From NCBI GenBank assembly GCA_023426435.1, contig JAFAAS010000119.1:1-64000 (forward strand): a stretch of 64,000 nucleotides of DNA, written 5' to 3'. Each line of letters begins with the position of its first letter. Within the stretch, counting starts at the first letter, position 1. Made by a program: the position numbers and the translations under genes. The DNA is from Verrucomicrobiota bacterium (lineage in GTDB: Bacteria > Verrucomicrobiota > Verrucomicrobiia > Opitutales > Opitutaceae). Under the pieces are notes generated by a model, which did not search any database, was not told where the DNA came from, and saw nothing but the letters and a program-made list of their open reading frames with translations. This document shows, piece by piece, positions 41,717 through 49,245 of this stretch.

Positions 41717-43516
41717 ATGACTTATCGCATTCGCATTCTCGCTGTCGTGATGCTCGTTTTGTCAGCCAACCGATTGTTGGCGGCGGCGCCCGATGCCACA
41801 GCGGACGACCGGGCCGCGTGGTTCAGCGAAGCGCGTTACGGGATGTTTGTGCATTGGGGACTTTCGTCGGTGCTGGCCGGCTCGTATCGCGGCGAGCGGA
41901 TCGACCGCGGCACCCACGGCAACGGGTTGGGCGAGTGGATCATGTTCAACGCGAAGATCCCGGTCGCGGATTACGCGAGCTACGCGAAGCAGTTTAATCC
42001 GGTGAAGTTCGATGCCGATGCGTGGGTGCGACTCGCGAAGGAGGCCGGCATGAAATACATCGTGTTCACGACGAAGCACCATGAAGGCTTCGCGATGTTT
42101 CACAGCCGCGTTTCGTCCTTCAACATCGTCGATGCAACGCCCTTCGACCGCGATCCGCTGAAGGAGCTTGCGGAAGCGTGCGAGCGTCACGGCCTGCGGC
42201 TTGGCCTTTACTATTCGCACGCGCAGGATTGGCACCATCCGGGTGGCGCGGTGCGCACCGAAGGCGTTCCGATGGCGGGCGGCGACCCGGCGGGCGGACG
42301 TTGGGATGCGGCGCAAGCGGGAGATTTCGACACGTATCTCGATGAGCTCGCCGCGCCGCAGTTGCGCGAGCTGCTCACGCGTTACGGACACATCTCGATC
42401 CTCTGGTGGGACACGCCGGTCGGGATGACTCCCGAGCGCGCGGCGCGGCTGGCGAAGTTGCTCGAGTTGCAGCCGCACCTGCTGACGAACAACCGGCTGT
42501 TGAATCCCCGCGTGCCGAATGCGTTCTCCGGCGACACGGAGACTCCCGAGCAGTTCATTCCGGCGACGGGCTTCAAGGATCGTCTCTTCGAAGTGTGCAT
42601 GACGATGAACGACTCGTGGGGCTACAAGGCGCACGATCACAACTGGAAGCCGGCCGAGGATATCACGCGCAAGCTGATCGATATCGCGAGCAAGGGCGGT
42701 AATTTTCTCCTCAACGTCGGTCCGGACGCGCACGGCGAGATCCCGGCGCCGAGCGTGGAGCGGTTGCGTGAATCCGGACGTTGGATACAGGCGCACGGCG
42801 AATCGATCTACGGCACGACCGCGAGTCTGTTTCGTCGTCTGCCGTGGGGACGCAGCACGACGAAGGGGAATGTCATTTATCTGCACGTCTTCGACTGGCC
42901 GGCCGACGGCCGGTTGCTGGTGCCCGGATTGAAAACGCCGGTGCGTCGCGCGCAGGTGCTCGGTCAGGCGGACGCGCTGGCGGCGGAGTTGCAGTCGGAC
43001 GGCGTGTGGTTGAGCGTTCCGGCGCGGGCGCCGGATGCGGTCGCTTCGGTGGTGAAACTCGAATTCGAATCGCCGCCGCAGGTGGATCAGCCGTTGCCTG
43101 AGCCGGATGCGCGCGGCGAGGTGCATTTGCCGGCGACGATTGCCGCAATCGTCAACGCCTACGACGGCAACGCGCGCGTTATCGGGGCCGGAGCGGAAGC
43201 GTTCATCGGCGGATGGGACCGCGAAGGGACGACGTTCAACTGGGAGTTTCGGACGAAGGAAGCGGCGCGTTTTGTGGTCGAAGCCGAAGTCGTTTCGGCC
43301 GGCGGAGGGACCTTGTCGCTGCGGGTGGGCGAGCAGAAAATGGAAGCGCGCCTGCCGGCGCCGGGACAGGTCGGGACGACGGGAGAATTCGCGTTCGTGA
43401 CCCTGGCCGAAGTCGAGCTGGCTGCGGGGGAACACACCTTGGAGCTGCGCTCGGAGAAAGAGTGGAGCGATACGCGACTGCGAGCAGTGCGATTGGTGAA
43501 GTTGAACGGAAGGTAA
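41717..43516 (+). CDS. secreted alpha-L-fucosidase (GH29) with C-terminal beta domains
   Basis: This protein has about 599 residues from the ATG 41717, which opens a signal peptide (MTYRIRILAVVMLVLSANRLLA). An ATG at 41696 would add seven residues. GH29 motifs include WFSEARYGMFVHWGLSSV, YIVFTTKHHEGFAMFH, LGLYYSHAQDWHHPGG, the nucleophile Asp in ISILWWDTPVG, and GGNFLLNVGPDAHG. About 150 extra C-terminal residues after the catalytic part form a beta-rich domain with GEHTLELRSE, perhaps carbohydrate-binding. The gene is separated from the TonB receptor by a terminator, so it has its own promoter. A weak TTTTAACTG half-site lies at 41659. Confidence 0.92.
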   Translation: MTYRIRILAVVMLVLSANRLLAAAPDATADDRAAWFSEARYGMFVHWGLSSVLAGSYRGERIDRGTHGNGLGEWIMFNAKIPVADYASYAKQFNPVKFDADAWVRLAKEAGMKYIVFTTKHHEGFAMFHSRVSSFNIVDATPFDRDPLKELAEACERHGLRLGLYYSHAQDWHHPGGAVRTEGVPMAGGDPAGGRWDAAQAGDFDTYLDELAAPQLRELLTRYGHISILWWDTPVGMTPERAARLAKLLELQPHLLTNNRLLNPRVPNAFSGDTETPEQFIPATGFKDRLFEVCMTMNDSWGYKAHDHNWKPAEDITRKLIDIASKGGNFLLNVGPDAHGEIPAPSVERLRESGRWIQAHGESIYGTTASLFRRLPWGRSTTKGNVIYLHVFDWPADGRLLVPGLKTPVRRAQVLGQADALAAELQSDGVWLSVPARAPDAVASVVKLEFESPPQVDQPLPEPDARGEVHLPATIAAIVNAYDGNARVIGAGAEAFIGGWDREGTTFNWEFRTKEAARFVVEAEVVSAGGGTLSLRVGEQKMEARLPAPGQVGTTGEFAFVTLAEVELAAGEHTLELRSEKEWSDTRLRAVRLVKLNGR

Positions 43517-43518
43517 GG

Positions 43519-43608
43519 GAGGGAACGAAGAGGAGGAACCGCGAAGAGCGCGAAGGAACGCGAAGGACTCGGGGATGCTCTTTGTTGTCTTTGTTTGGTT
43601 CTGTAAAA
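43519..43608. repeat. extragenic inverted repeat, AACGAAGAG / CTCTTTGTT type
   Basis: GGGAGGGAACGAAGAGG (43519-43535) and CGCGAAG units at about 43540, 43550 and 43560, followed by CTCTTTGTTGTCTTTGTT and TTCTGTAAAAGG. The two ends are imperfectly complementary (AACGAAGAG versus CTCTTTGTT). Similar pieces are in the 35.3-35.6 kb gap. Confidence 0.55.
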
Positions 43609-43692
43609 GGGATCGGATCGGATTCGCAGAAGGGTGAGGCGATCGCCGTGGTGGGCATTAGGGCGTTTTCAGAAAACGATAGCCCTTCAGGT

Positions 43693-43753
43693 GAACCACA
43701 GAGGCACAGAGGCACGGAGAGATCCCTCTGTGTGTTCGGTGCCTTCGTGGTTC
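43693..43753. repeat. 61-bp inverted repeat, GAACCACAGAGGCAC type
   Basis: GAACCACAGAGGCAC on the left is mirrored by GTGCCTTCGTGGTTC on the right, with AGAGG and CTCTG pairs inside. This form is widespread in intergenic regions of many bacteria. The function is unknown. Confidence 0.65.
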
Positions 43754-43857
43754 AAATCGGGTTTCCCGATTCGGCCAACGGCTGTGACATTCTTTAATAT
43801 ACCATAGTGTCCTGTCCCACAGGGAACCTCGATAATTCGGGGCACCTAACAGCGGTT

Positions 43858-43940
43858 GTCATTCTGAGCGTAGTGAAGAATCCAGGGCGACGATCGGCCG
43901 CGGACGCACACGTGGATTCTTCGCTGCGCTCAGAATGACA
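43858..43940. repeat. 83-bp inverted repeat, GTCATTCTGAGC...GAATCC type
   Basis: GTCATTCTGAGCGTAGTGAA and GAATCC at 43858-43883 are mirrored by GGATTCTTCGCTGCGCTCAG and AATGACA at 43914-43940. Over 26 bp there are two mismatches. A single arm of the same repeat is at 35441-35467. Confidence 0.7.
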
Positions 43941-44084
43941 GCCATCATTTGGCATTCGAATGCCTAACGTTACTAGAATGATGTAGTGGAGGAATGATAC
44001 CGCATCTCGCTCCGCGGCTGCGGCGTGGCCGGCGTCCGGGCGAGACGCTCCGGGTGTCGGCGCGTCGGTGGTTAAAGGATCGGT

Positions 44085-45497
44085 TTAGCGCAGGAAGGAT
44101 TCGGGCGAGCGGCTGGACGCGGGCGCGTTCGAGGCGGGTTGACCGCTGAGGCGTTGCCACGCGAAACCGTAAGCGGCCACGACGGCGAAACAGGCCAGCG
44201 GCATGAGGAAGCTGAGGGACACGCCGTAGTTGTCGCCGATCGCGCCCATGAGTTTGGGAAGGATGGCGCCGCCCATGATCGCCATGACGATGAAGCTCGA
44301 CGCTTTCTTCGCGCGTGCACCCAAACCGTGGATACCGAGCGCGAAGATCGTCGGAAACATGATCGACATGAAAAAGTAGCTCAGGAACACGGCTGCGACG
44401 GAGAGCCAGCCGAGTTTCAGCACGACCAGAAGACAGGCGGCGACGTTGGACACACCGAACAGGGCAAGCACGCGGTGTGCGGGAAAAATTCCGAGGAGAA
44501 TCGAGCCGGCGAAGCGGCCGGCGAGAAAGCAGATGAAGCCGAGCGAAGCGAGGTAGGCGGCGCCCTTGTCGCTCAACGCGAGCGCGCCCGCCGAAGCTCC
44601 GTCCTCAAACCATGTGGCGAACGCGCCGGTGCGCCACGAGTCGGGAATCGCGGGTGTTTCCGACGTCATGTAATTGATGAAAAACGCGAAGATGCCGGCC
44701 TGCGCGGCGACGTAGAAAAATTGCGCGACGACGGCGAAAGAGAAATGTCCGTGGGCCCAGATCGAGCGGGAAGGCGTCGCGGCAAGACTCGCTTTCTCTT
44801 CGCCGTAGGCGTCGGGCGATTTGAGGTCGGGCATCGGCGCGAAGTAGAAAACAACGGCCAGCAGGATCACGATGACGGCCACGGCGGCGTAAGGGATCCA
44901 GAGCATTTCGCTGCCGGTGCTCGCGCCGGTTTCATCTTTTCCGTAGAAGAAGATGCCTCCGGCGATCGGGCCGAAGATCCAGCCGATGCCGTTGCAGGAT
45001 TGGGCGAGGTTGATGCGCGTGGCGGCCAGGTCCGGAGCGCCGAGAACGGTCGTGTAGGGATTCGCGATGGTTTCGAGAAACGTCAGTCCCGCGGCGATGA
45101 TGCAGACGCCGAGGAGGAAGGCCCAGAATTGGGCGATGTCGGACGCGGGAATAAACCAGAGTCCGCCGACGGCGACCATCAGGAGGCCTGTGATGATGCC
45201 GCCCTTGTAACCGAGCCGTGTGGCAAGCCATCCGGCGGGCAGCGCCATGAGGAAATAGCCGAGGTAGTGCGCGAACTGAACCCACGCAGACTGACGCAGC
45301 GTGAGGCCAAGCTCCTGCTGAAAATGCTTGTCCATCACGTCGATCATTCCGTTGCAGAACCCCCAGAGAAGGAAGAGCGAGGAAACGAGCACGAACGTCA
45401 GTCCGACATTACGGCCGTCGGGTGTGCGGAAGATTCTTTGCCGCATGTTTTCAGAATGAACGGCGGGGGATTCCGACGGAGTGGGGGCGAGATTCAT
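44085..45497 (-). CDS. fucP: L-fucose permease-like MFS transporter
   Basis: This 470-residue transporter of the FucP subfamily of MFS has 12 predicted helices. Typical segments are SLFLLWGFCNGMIDVMDKHFQ, WVQFAHYLGYFLMALPAGWL, FLETIANPYTTVLG and ARINLAQSCNGIGWIFGP. FucP-like proteins take up L-fucose or related 6-deoxy sugars, sometimes glucose or galactose, with protons. Its place beside GH29 genes supports L-fucose, although FucP homologues for other sugars exist. No fucose isomerase, kinase or aldolase is present in the window, so metabolism must be encoded elsewhere. It is flanked by the 43.5 kb repeat region and the 45.5 kb scar and is apparently transcribed alone. Confidence 0.88.
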   Translation of the reverse strand: MNLAPTPSESPAVHSENMRQRIFRTPDGRNVGLTFVLVSSLFLLWGFCNGMIDVMDKHFQQELGLTLRQSAWVQFAHYLGYFLMALPAGWLATRLGYKGGIITGLLMVAVGGLWFIPASDIAQFWAFLLGVCIIAAGLTFLETIANPYTTVLGAPDLAATRINLAQSCNGIGWIFGPIAGGIFFYGKDETGASTGSEMLWIPYAAVAVIVILLAVVFYFAPMPDLKSPDAYGEEKASLAATPSRSIWAHGHFSFAVVAQFFYVAAQAGIFAFFINYMTSETPAIPDSWRTGAFATWFEDGASAGALALSDKGAAYLASLGFICFLAGRFAGSILLGIFPAHRVLALFGVSNVAACLLVVLKLGWLSVAAVFLSYFFMSIMFPTIFALGIHGLGARAKKASSFIVMAIMGGAILPKLMGAIGDNYGVSLSFLMPLACFAVVAAYGFAWQRLSGQPASNAPASSRSPESFLR

Positions 45498-45555
45498 AGG
45501 GTGTGGGTGAAAAGGGGGCGGGGGGAACGACGATAGGCGCGGCGCATAACCAGAT

Positions 45556-45636
45556 AATGTTAACCGGGAGAAACGGTGATGGTGTCACGAGATTACCCGC
45601 AAATGCTGCCCGCCGGAATGGACAATGCTATCCGGG
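45556..45636. repeat. direct repeat AATGYTAWCCGGG, possible insertion-element end
   Basis: AATGTTAACCGGG (45556-45568) and AATGCTATCCGGG (45624-45636) differ at two positions and are 68 bp apart. Just beyond the second copy is AATGGAGAAAGTTGACCGATG. Repeated short sites near a terminus are typical of IS21-like ends, but no transposase gene is present. It could also be chance. Confidence 0.3.
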
Positions 45637-45844
45637 TAATGGAGAAAGTTGACCGATGTCATCGGTTGCGGGGGCTGGTCTTTCTCCGAGAAGAGTGTGC
45701 GCCGGACTATCTGTGAGCGGTGGCAGCTATCTTTGCCGCGGACCACTGACCACGACCACGGGACTACGGGGTGTTTGTTTTAACTGCGAGTGGATGCGGG
45801 GACGGGGATGGGGAAATCTCGCGCAGCGGCGGAATGCACGCGGA

Positions 45845-46003
45845 ACACGTAGTGGACGCAGCTATACACGTTGCGATTCTGCTCGACGGTGAGCGCGGGA
45901 CGGCGGTTCGCGCTGGACCCCACTCGTCGAAGACCGTGCAGGGAGACTTTCCGCAGTGGGCGGGAGCGCGCTCCACTCGGTTACCGGCGCGTCGCATGCG
46001 GCG
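45845..46003 (-). pseudogene. decayed fragment of a second sulfatase-maturase (anSME) gene
   Basis: The DNA matches the anSME gene at 17574-18848 in two blocks. 45845-45901 matches about 17932-17989, including the shared run CGCAGCTATACACGT. 45907-46003 matches about 18083-18180, including the shared run ACTCGTCGAAGA. About 93 bp between them is missing. In one minus-strand frame the first block still reads RALTVEQNRNVYSCVHYV, close to RALAVEHNGDVYSCDHYV in the intact enzyme. The second block is out of register. Both ends of the gene are lost. It is a non-functional scar, about residues 224-306 of the parent. Confidence 0.75.
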
Positions 46004-46031
46004 GAAGGGCAGGGGAGCGAGCCCCTTCCGA

Positions 46032-47867
46032 TTACTTCTGTTGCAGCGTCTCGTAGTGGTGGCGCAGGATGTCGAAGGCGAGTTTGCGGCGGCCGTTTTC
46101 GCCGATGAGGCCTTTGCGATTCCAGTTGTTCTGGAAGTGCGGATGCAGGCGACGGGGCGAGCGGAAATCCACCAGGATCCACGGCGTGAAGCCGCGGAGG
46201 TTTGGCACGCGTTCGAGCATCTTCAAGGTGTGGCGATAGACGTCGGCCTGGAATTCCTCGCTGAAGCGGACGCGAGGCTCGGCGTGGAAGCCTTCGAGGG
46301 CGCCGGCGCCGAATTCGCTGACGAAAACCGGTTTTTCGTAAGCGGATGTCTCCCACTCGATCACGTCGCACCTCTCAGGCATGCCGTCATACCAGCCGAC
46401 GTATTGATTGAACGAGATCAGATCGGTGAATTCGCCGAGCGGATCTTCGACGCGCTTTAAGTTTGGATTCTCGCGGGAGCCGCGTGCTTCCATGGCGGCG
46501 GAGACCAAGCGGGTGTTGTCGAGTGCGCGGGCGTCGGAGATCAATGTCTTCAGGAAGTCGAGCCGCGCGGATGAAACGGGCGTCTCGTTGGCGACGGACC
46601 AGACGATCACGCTCGCGCGATTGCGGTCGCGCGTGATGAGTTCGGCGAGTTGCTGGCGGGCGTTGGCGAGCGTGGCGGGGTTTTCCCATTGGATCGCCCA
46701 ATAGACGGGAATTTCCTCCCACAACATCAGGCCCATCTCATCGGCGACGCGGGCCATGTGCTCGTTGTGCGGGTAGTGGGCGAGCCGGACGAAGTTGCAC
46801 CCGAGTTCGCGTGCCCAGCCGAGGAGCATGCGCGCTTCTTCGTTTGTCCACGCGCGGCCGGGGCGGAAGGGGTTTTCTTCGTGCAGGCAAACACCGCGAA
46901 GAAAAACGGAGTTTCCGTTGAGGAGGATTTCGGTTCCGCGGGTTTCGACGGTGCGGAATCCGACGCGATCGTGGAGCCGATCGTCGTCGGCGACGAGTTC
47001 GACGGTGTAGAGTTGCGGATGTTCGGGAGACCAGCGCGTGAGATCTTGCGCGGAGATGCGGGCGCGCGCGATGCCGTCGTCGCCGGCGGAGAGACGTGCG
47101 GTGAGATCGAGTTCCGGGAGGCGGAAGGTGATGGGCGCGGTGCGATTGGGGCCGTCGAGTCGAACCTCGATGTTGAGGTAGGCGGGATCGGCGCGGTCGA
47201 GTTGCGCAGTGTAATCGGCGATAAACGTGCGCGGCACGTCGATGAGCCGAACCTCGCGCGTGAGGCCGCCGTAGTTCCACCAATCGGTGTTCATGGCAGG
47301 AACGGCGTCGGGCGAGCGGCGGTTGTCGACGCGGACGACGAGCGAGTTGCCCGTTGGTTTGAGACGATCGGTGACTTCGAAGTTGAAAGGAGTAAAACCG
47401 CCGATGTGGGTGCCGAGTTTACGGCCGTTGAGATAAACGTCGGCGCGGTAGTTGGCGGCGCCGAAATAGAGGAAGAATCGGCGGTCGGGGGCGGTTTGGG
47501 GCGCGTCGAAGGTCCGCCGATACCACATCGAGCCTTCGTAATAGAGGAATTTTTCCTCCTGCGAATTCCAGTCGCCCGGCACGAGTAGCGTCGGGCTGTG
47601 ATCGAAACTGTATTCGATCAGATCGCTCGGAGAGTCGGGTCGACGATCGAGTCCGAAGCCGCCGCGCGGCGGATCGAAGCGGTCGAAAGGAAGCTGGCGG
47701 TAGTCGTAGGTGCCGGCGTCGTAGGGATCGGCGAACGCGTTCCAGCGGCCGCCGAGGTCGAGATGAGAACGTTGGAGCGCGCAGACGATCGCGGGCGGCG
47801 GGGCGGCCGAAGCGGCTTGGATCGCGAGTGGCGCGCTGAGCATCGCGAGGAGGAGCAGCTTGTGCAT
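46032..47867 (-). CDS. secreted GH2 beta-glucuronidase-like enzyme
   Basis: This 611-residue GH2 enzyme has a signal peptide (LLLLAMLSAPLAIQAASA). Landmarks are the sugar-binding jelly roll (VPGDWNSQEEKFLYYEGSMWYRRTF, GAANYRADVYLNGRKLG), the immunoglobulin-like domain, and the barrel (LRGVCLHEENP, RLAHYPHNEHM). The acid/base Glu is in IVWSVANETP, the nucleophile Glu in VFVSEFGAGALEG, and PWILVDFRSPRR follows. The N-x-K motif in WNRKGLIGENGRRK is the pair that recognises the uronate carboxylate in GH2 beta-glucuronidases. It is the last gene of a five-gene leftward operon, 21 bp after the sulfatase stop. Confidence 0.88.
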   Translation of the reverse strand: MHKLLLLAMLSAPLAIQAASAAPPPAIVCALQRSHLDLGGRWNAFADPYDAGTYDYRQLPFDRFDPPRGGFGLDRRPDSPSDLIEYSFDHSPTLLVPGDWNSQEEKFLYYEGSMWYRRTFDAPQTAPDRRFFLYFGAANYRADVYLNGRKLGTHIGGFTPFNFEVTDRLKPTGNSLVVRVDNRRSPDAVPAMNTDWWNYGGLTREVRLIDVPRTFIADYTAQLDRADPAYLNIEVRLDGPNRTAPITFRLPELDLTARLSAGDDGIARARISAQDLTRWSPEHPQLYTVELVADDDRLHDRVGFRTVETRGTEILLNGNSVFLRGVCLHEENPFRPGRAWTNEEARMLLGWARELGCNFVRLAHYPHNEHMARVADEMGLMLWEEIPVYWAIQWENPATLANARQQLAELITRDRNRASVIVWSVANETPVSSARLDFLKTLISDARALDNTRLVSAAMEARGSRENPNLKRVEDPLGEFTDLISFNQYVGWYDGMPERCDVIEWETSAYEKPVFVSEFGAGALEGFHAEPRVRFSEEFQADVYRHTLKMLERVPNLRGFTPWILVDFRSPRRLHPHFQNNWNRKGLIGENGRRKLAFDILRHHYETLQQK

Positions 47868-47888
47868 AAATGATGCGCGTCGCGCGTT

Positions 47889-49226
47889 TCAGGGCCTGCG
47901 GAAGAGTGGTGCGATGGGGGAGGGGACGTGAGCTTCGGCGGCGATGGCGTCGACTTGGGCGACGACGTCGGGATGCTCCTGCGCGAGGTCGTGAAGTTCG
48001 GCGGGATCCGAGGCGAGATGGTAGAGTTCCCAGGGCGCGTCGGGATCGTGAAACAGATTTCGTCGGATTGCTTTCCAAAGGCCGACGCGGACGGCCTGCT
48101 GGCCTTCGCGCTCCTGGTTTTCCCAATAGAGAGACGCATGCTGGCGTTGTGACTGGCCGAGCAGAGCCGGGACGATGCTGATCCCGTCGGTTTCGACTGG
48201 GGTTCTTGCGCCGGCGAGTTCGGCGAAGGTCGGCAGCATGTCCCAAAATGTGGATACATGATCGCTCGTGGTCCGCGGCGCGATTTTGCCGGGCCAGCGC
48301 GCGATGAACGGCACGCGGATGCCGCCTTCGTAGAGATCGCGTTTGCCGCCGCGCAATCCGCCGCTGCTGCGAAAGAAGTCGGGATCGTGGCCGCCTTCGT
48401 CGTGCGGGCCGTTGTCGGACGTGAAGATGACGAGCGTGTTGTTCGCGAGACCGAGCCGGTCGAGTTCGTCGAGGACGCGGCCGACGTTGTGATCCACGCG
48501 TTCGAGCATGGACGCGAAAATCTTTTCCACTTCGGGCCAGTCGCGGCTCGCGTAGCGCGGCGAGAGGACGCCGTCCATGGGCGCGTGCACGCCTTGAAAC
48601 GAAAGATAGATGACGAAGGGTTGCTCGCGTTTTTCGCGGATGAAATGAAGCGCGGCGTCGGTGTAGAGGTCGTCCATGTAGCGGCCGTGTTGACCGCCCG
48701 CGTTCTCGGGGATCGGCGTCATTTCGCCGTTGGTGAAGAGATGGCTGGGCCAGTGTTCGACCTTTCCGGCGGGATAGGGAAAGCCGACGCAGTAGGCGAA
48801 ATCGAAGCCGTGATGATGCGCGATGTCGGTGGTGCCGGCGCGGTCGCCGACGTGCCATTTTCCGGCAATCCCGGTGGCGTAGCCGGCGTCGCGGAGGAGT
48901 TCGGCGAAGGTGACGTCCGACGGGAGGAAACCGTAGCTGTCGACGAAGCGCGGATTGTCGCGGTGGCGGACGCGGCCTGGGTGTCGGCCGGTGAGCAAAC
49001 TCGACCGCGACGGCGTGCACACGGCGTTGCCGGCGTAGTGCTGGGTGAAGCGCATGCCCTGTCGGGCGAGGGCATCGAGGCGGGTTGTCGCGATGTCGCG
49101 TTGTCCGTAGCAGCCCAGGTCGCCGTAGCCGAGATCGTCGGCGAGGATGTAAACGATGTTGGGCTGTTCGGCAGCCGTGAGGGTGGCGATCGACGCGACG
49201 GCTGCGAACAATGCAGGAAGGCGCAT
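47889..49226 (-). CDS. secreted arylsulfatase, type I
   Basis: This 445-residue protein starts at the ATG 49224-49226, which opens a signal peptide (MRLPALFAAVASIATLTAA). A start at 49241 would add five residues. Motifs are ILADDLGYGDLG, C70-T-P-S-R74 followed by SSLLTGRHPG, GIAGKWHVGD and VIFTSDNGPHDEGGH. It lies 19 bp after the GH31 stop and 21 bp before the GH2 gene in the glucuronidase operon, so it probably removes sulfate from the same uronate-containing substrate. The catalytic Cys again depends on an anSME. Confidence 0.92.
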   Translation of the reverse strand: MRLPALFAAVASIATLTAAEQPNIVYILADDLGYGDLGCYGQRDIATTRLDALARQGMRFTQHYAGNAVCTPSRSSLLTGRHPGRVRHRDNPRFVDSYGFLPSDVTFAELLRDAGYATGIAGKWHVGDRAGTTDIAHHHGFDFAYCVGFPYPAGKVEHWPSHLFTNGEMTPIPENAGGQHGRYMDDLYTDAALHFIREKREQPFVIYLSFQGVHAPMDGVLSPRYASRDWPEVEKIFASMLERVDHNVGRVLDELDRLGLANNTLVIFTSDNGPHDEGGHDPDFFRSSGGLRGGKRDLYEGGIRVPFIARWPGKIAPRTTSDHVSTFWDMLPTFAELAGARTPVETDGISIVPALLGQSQRQHASLYWENQEREGQQAVRVGLWKAIRRNLFHDPDAPWELYHLASDPAELHDLAQEHPDVVAQVDAIAAEAHVPSPIAPLFRRP

Positions 49227-49245
49227 GGCGGGAGAGAGCAAGTTG

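Larger units (their letters stand above)
43517..44084. other. repeat-filled intergenic gap, no gene seen
   Basis: A 568-bp region between the GH29 gene and the leftward FucP-type gene. It contains four repeat units: a CGCGAAG-rich stretch (43519-43567) with a TTTGTTGTCTTTGTT unit (43579-43608), a hairpin AGGGCG..CGATAGCCCT (43660-43687), a 61-bp inverted repeat (43693-43753), and an 83-bp inverted repeat (43858-43940). I see no convincing ORF or RNA gene. Confidence 0.7.
45498..46031. other. intergenic gap with a decayed sulfatase-maturase fragment and repeat
   Basis: This 534-bp gap lies between the FucP-like gene (start 45497) and the end of the leftward GH2 gene. It carries direct repeats near 45556 and 45624 and a remnant of a sulfatase-maturase gene at 45845-46003. 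Between 45660 and 45780 I see nothing recognisable. No intact ORF is supported. Confidence 0.65.

Noticed and set aside
35279..44084. CRISPR array in the repeat-rich gaps
   Set aside because: The repeats are inverted, of different families and not regularly spaced. No cas gene is near.
45771..46460. Plus-strand ORF of 229 codons covering the maturase remnant and GH2 end
   Set aside because: The reading is antisense to both the remnant and the GH2 gene, with no protein motifs.
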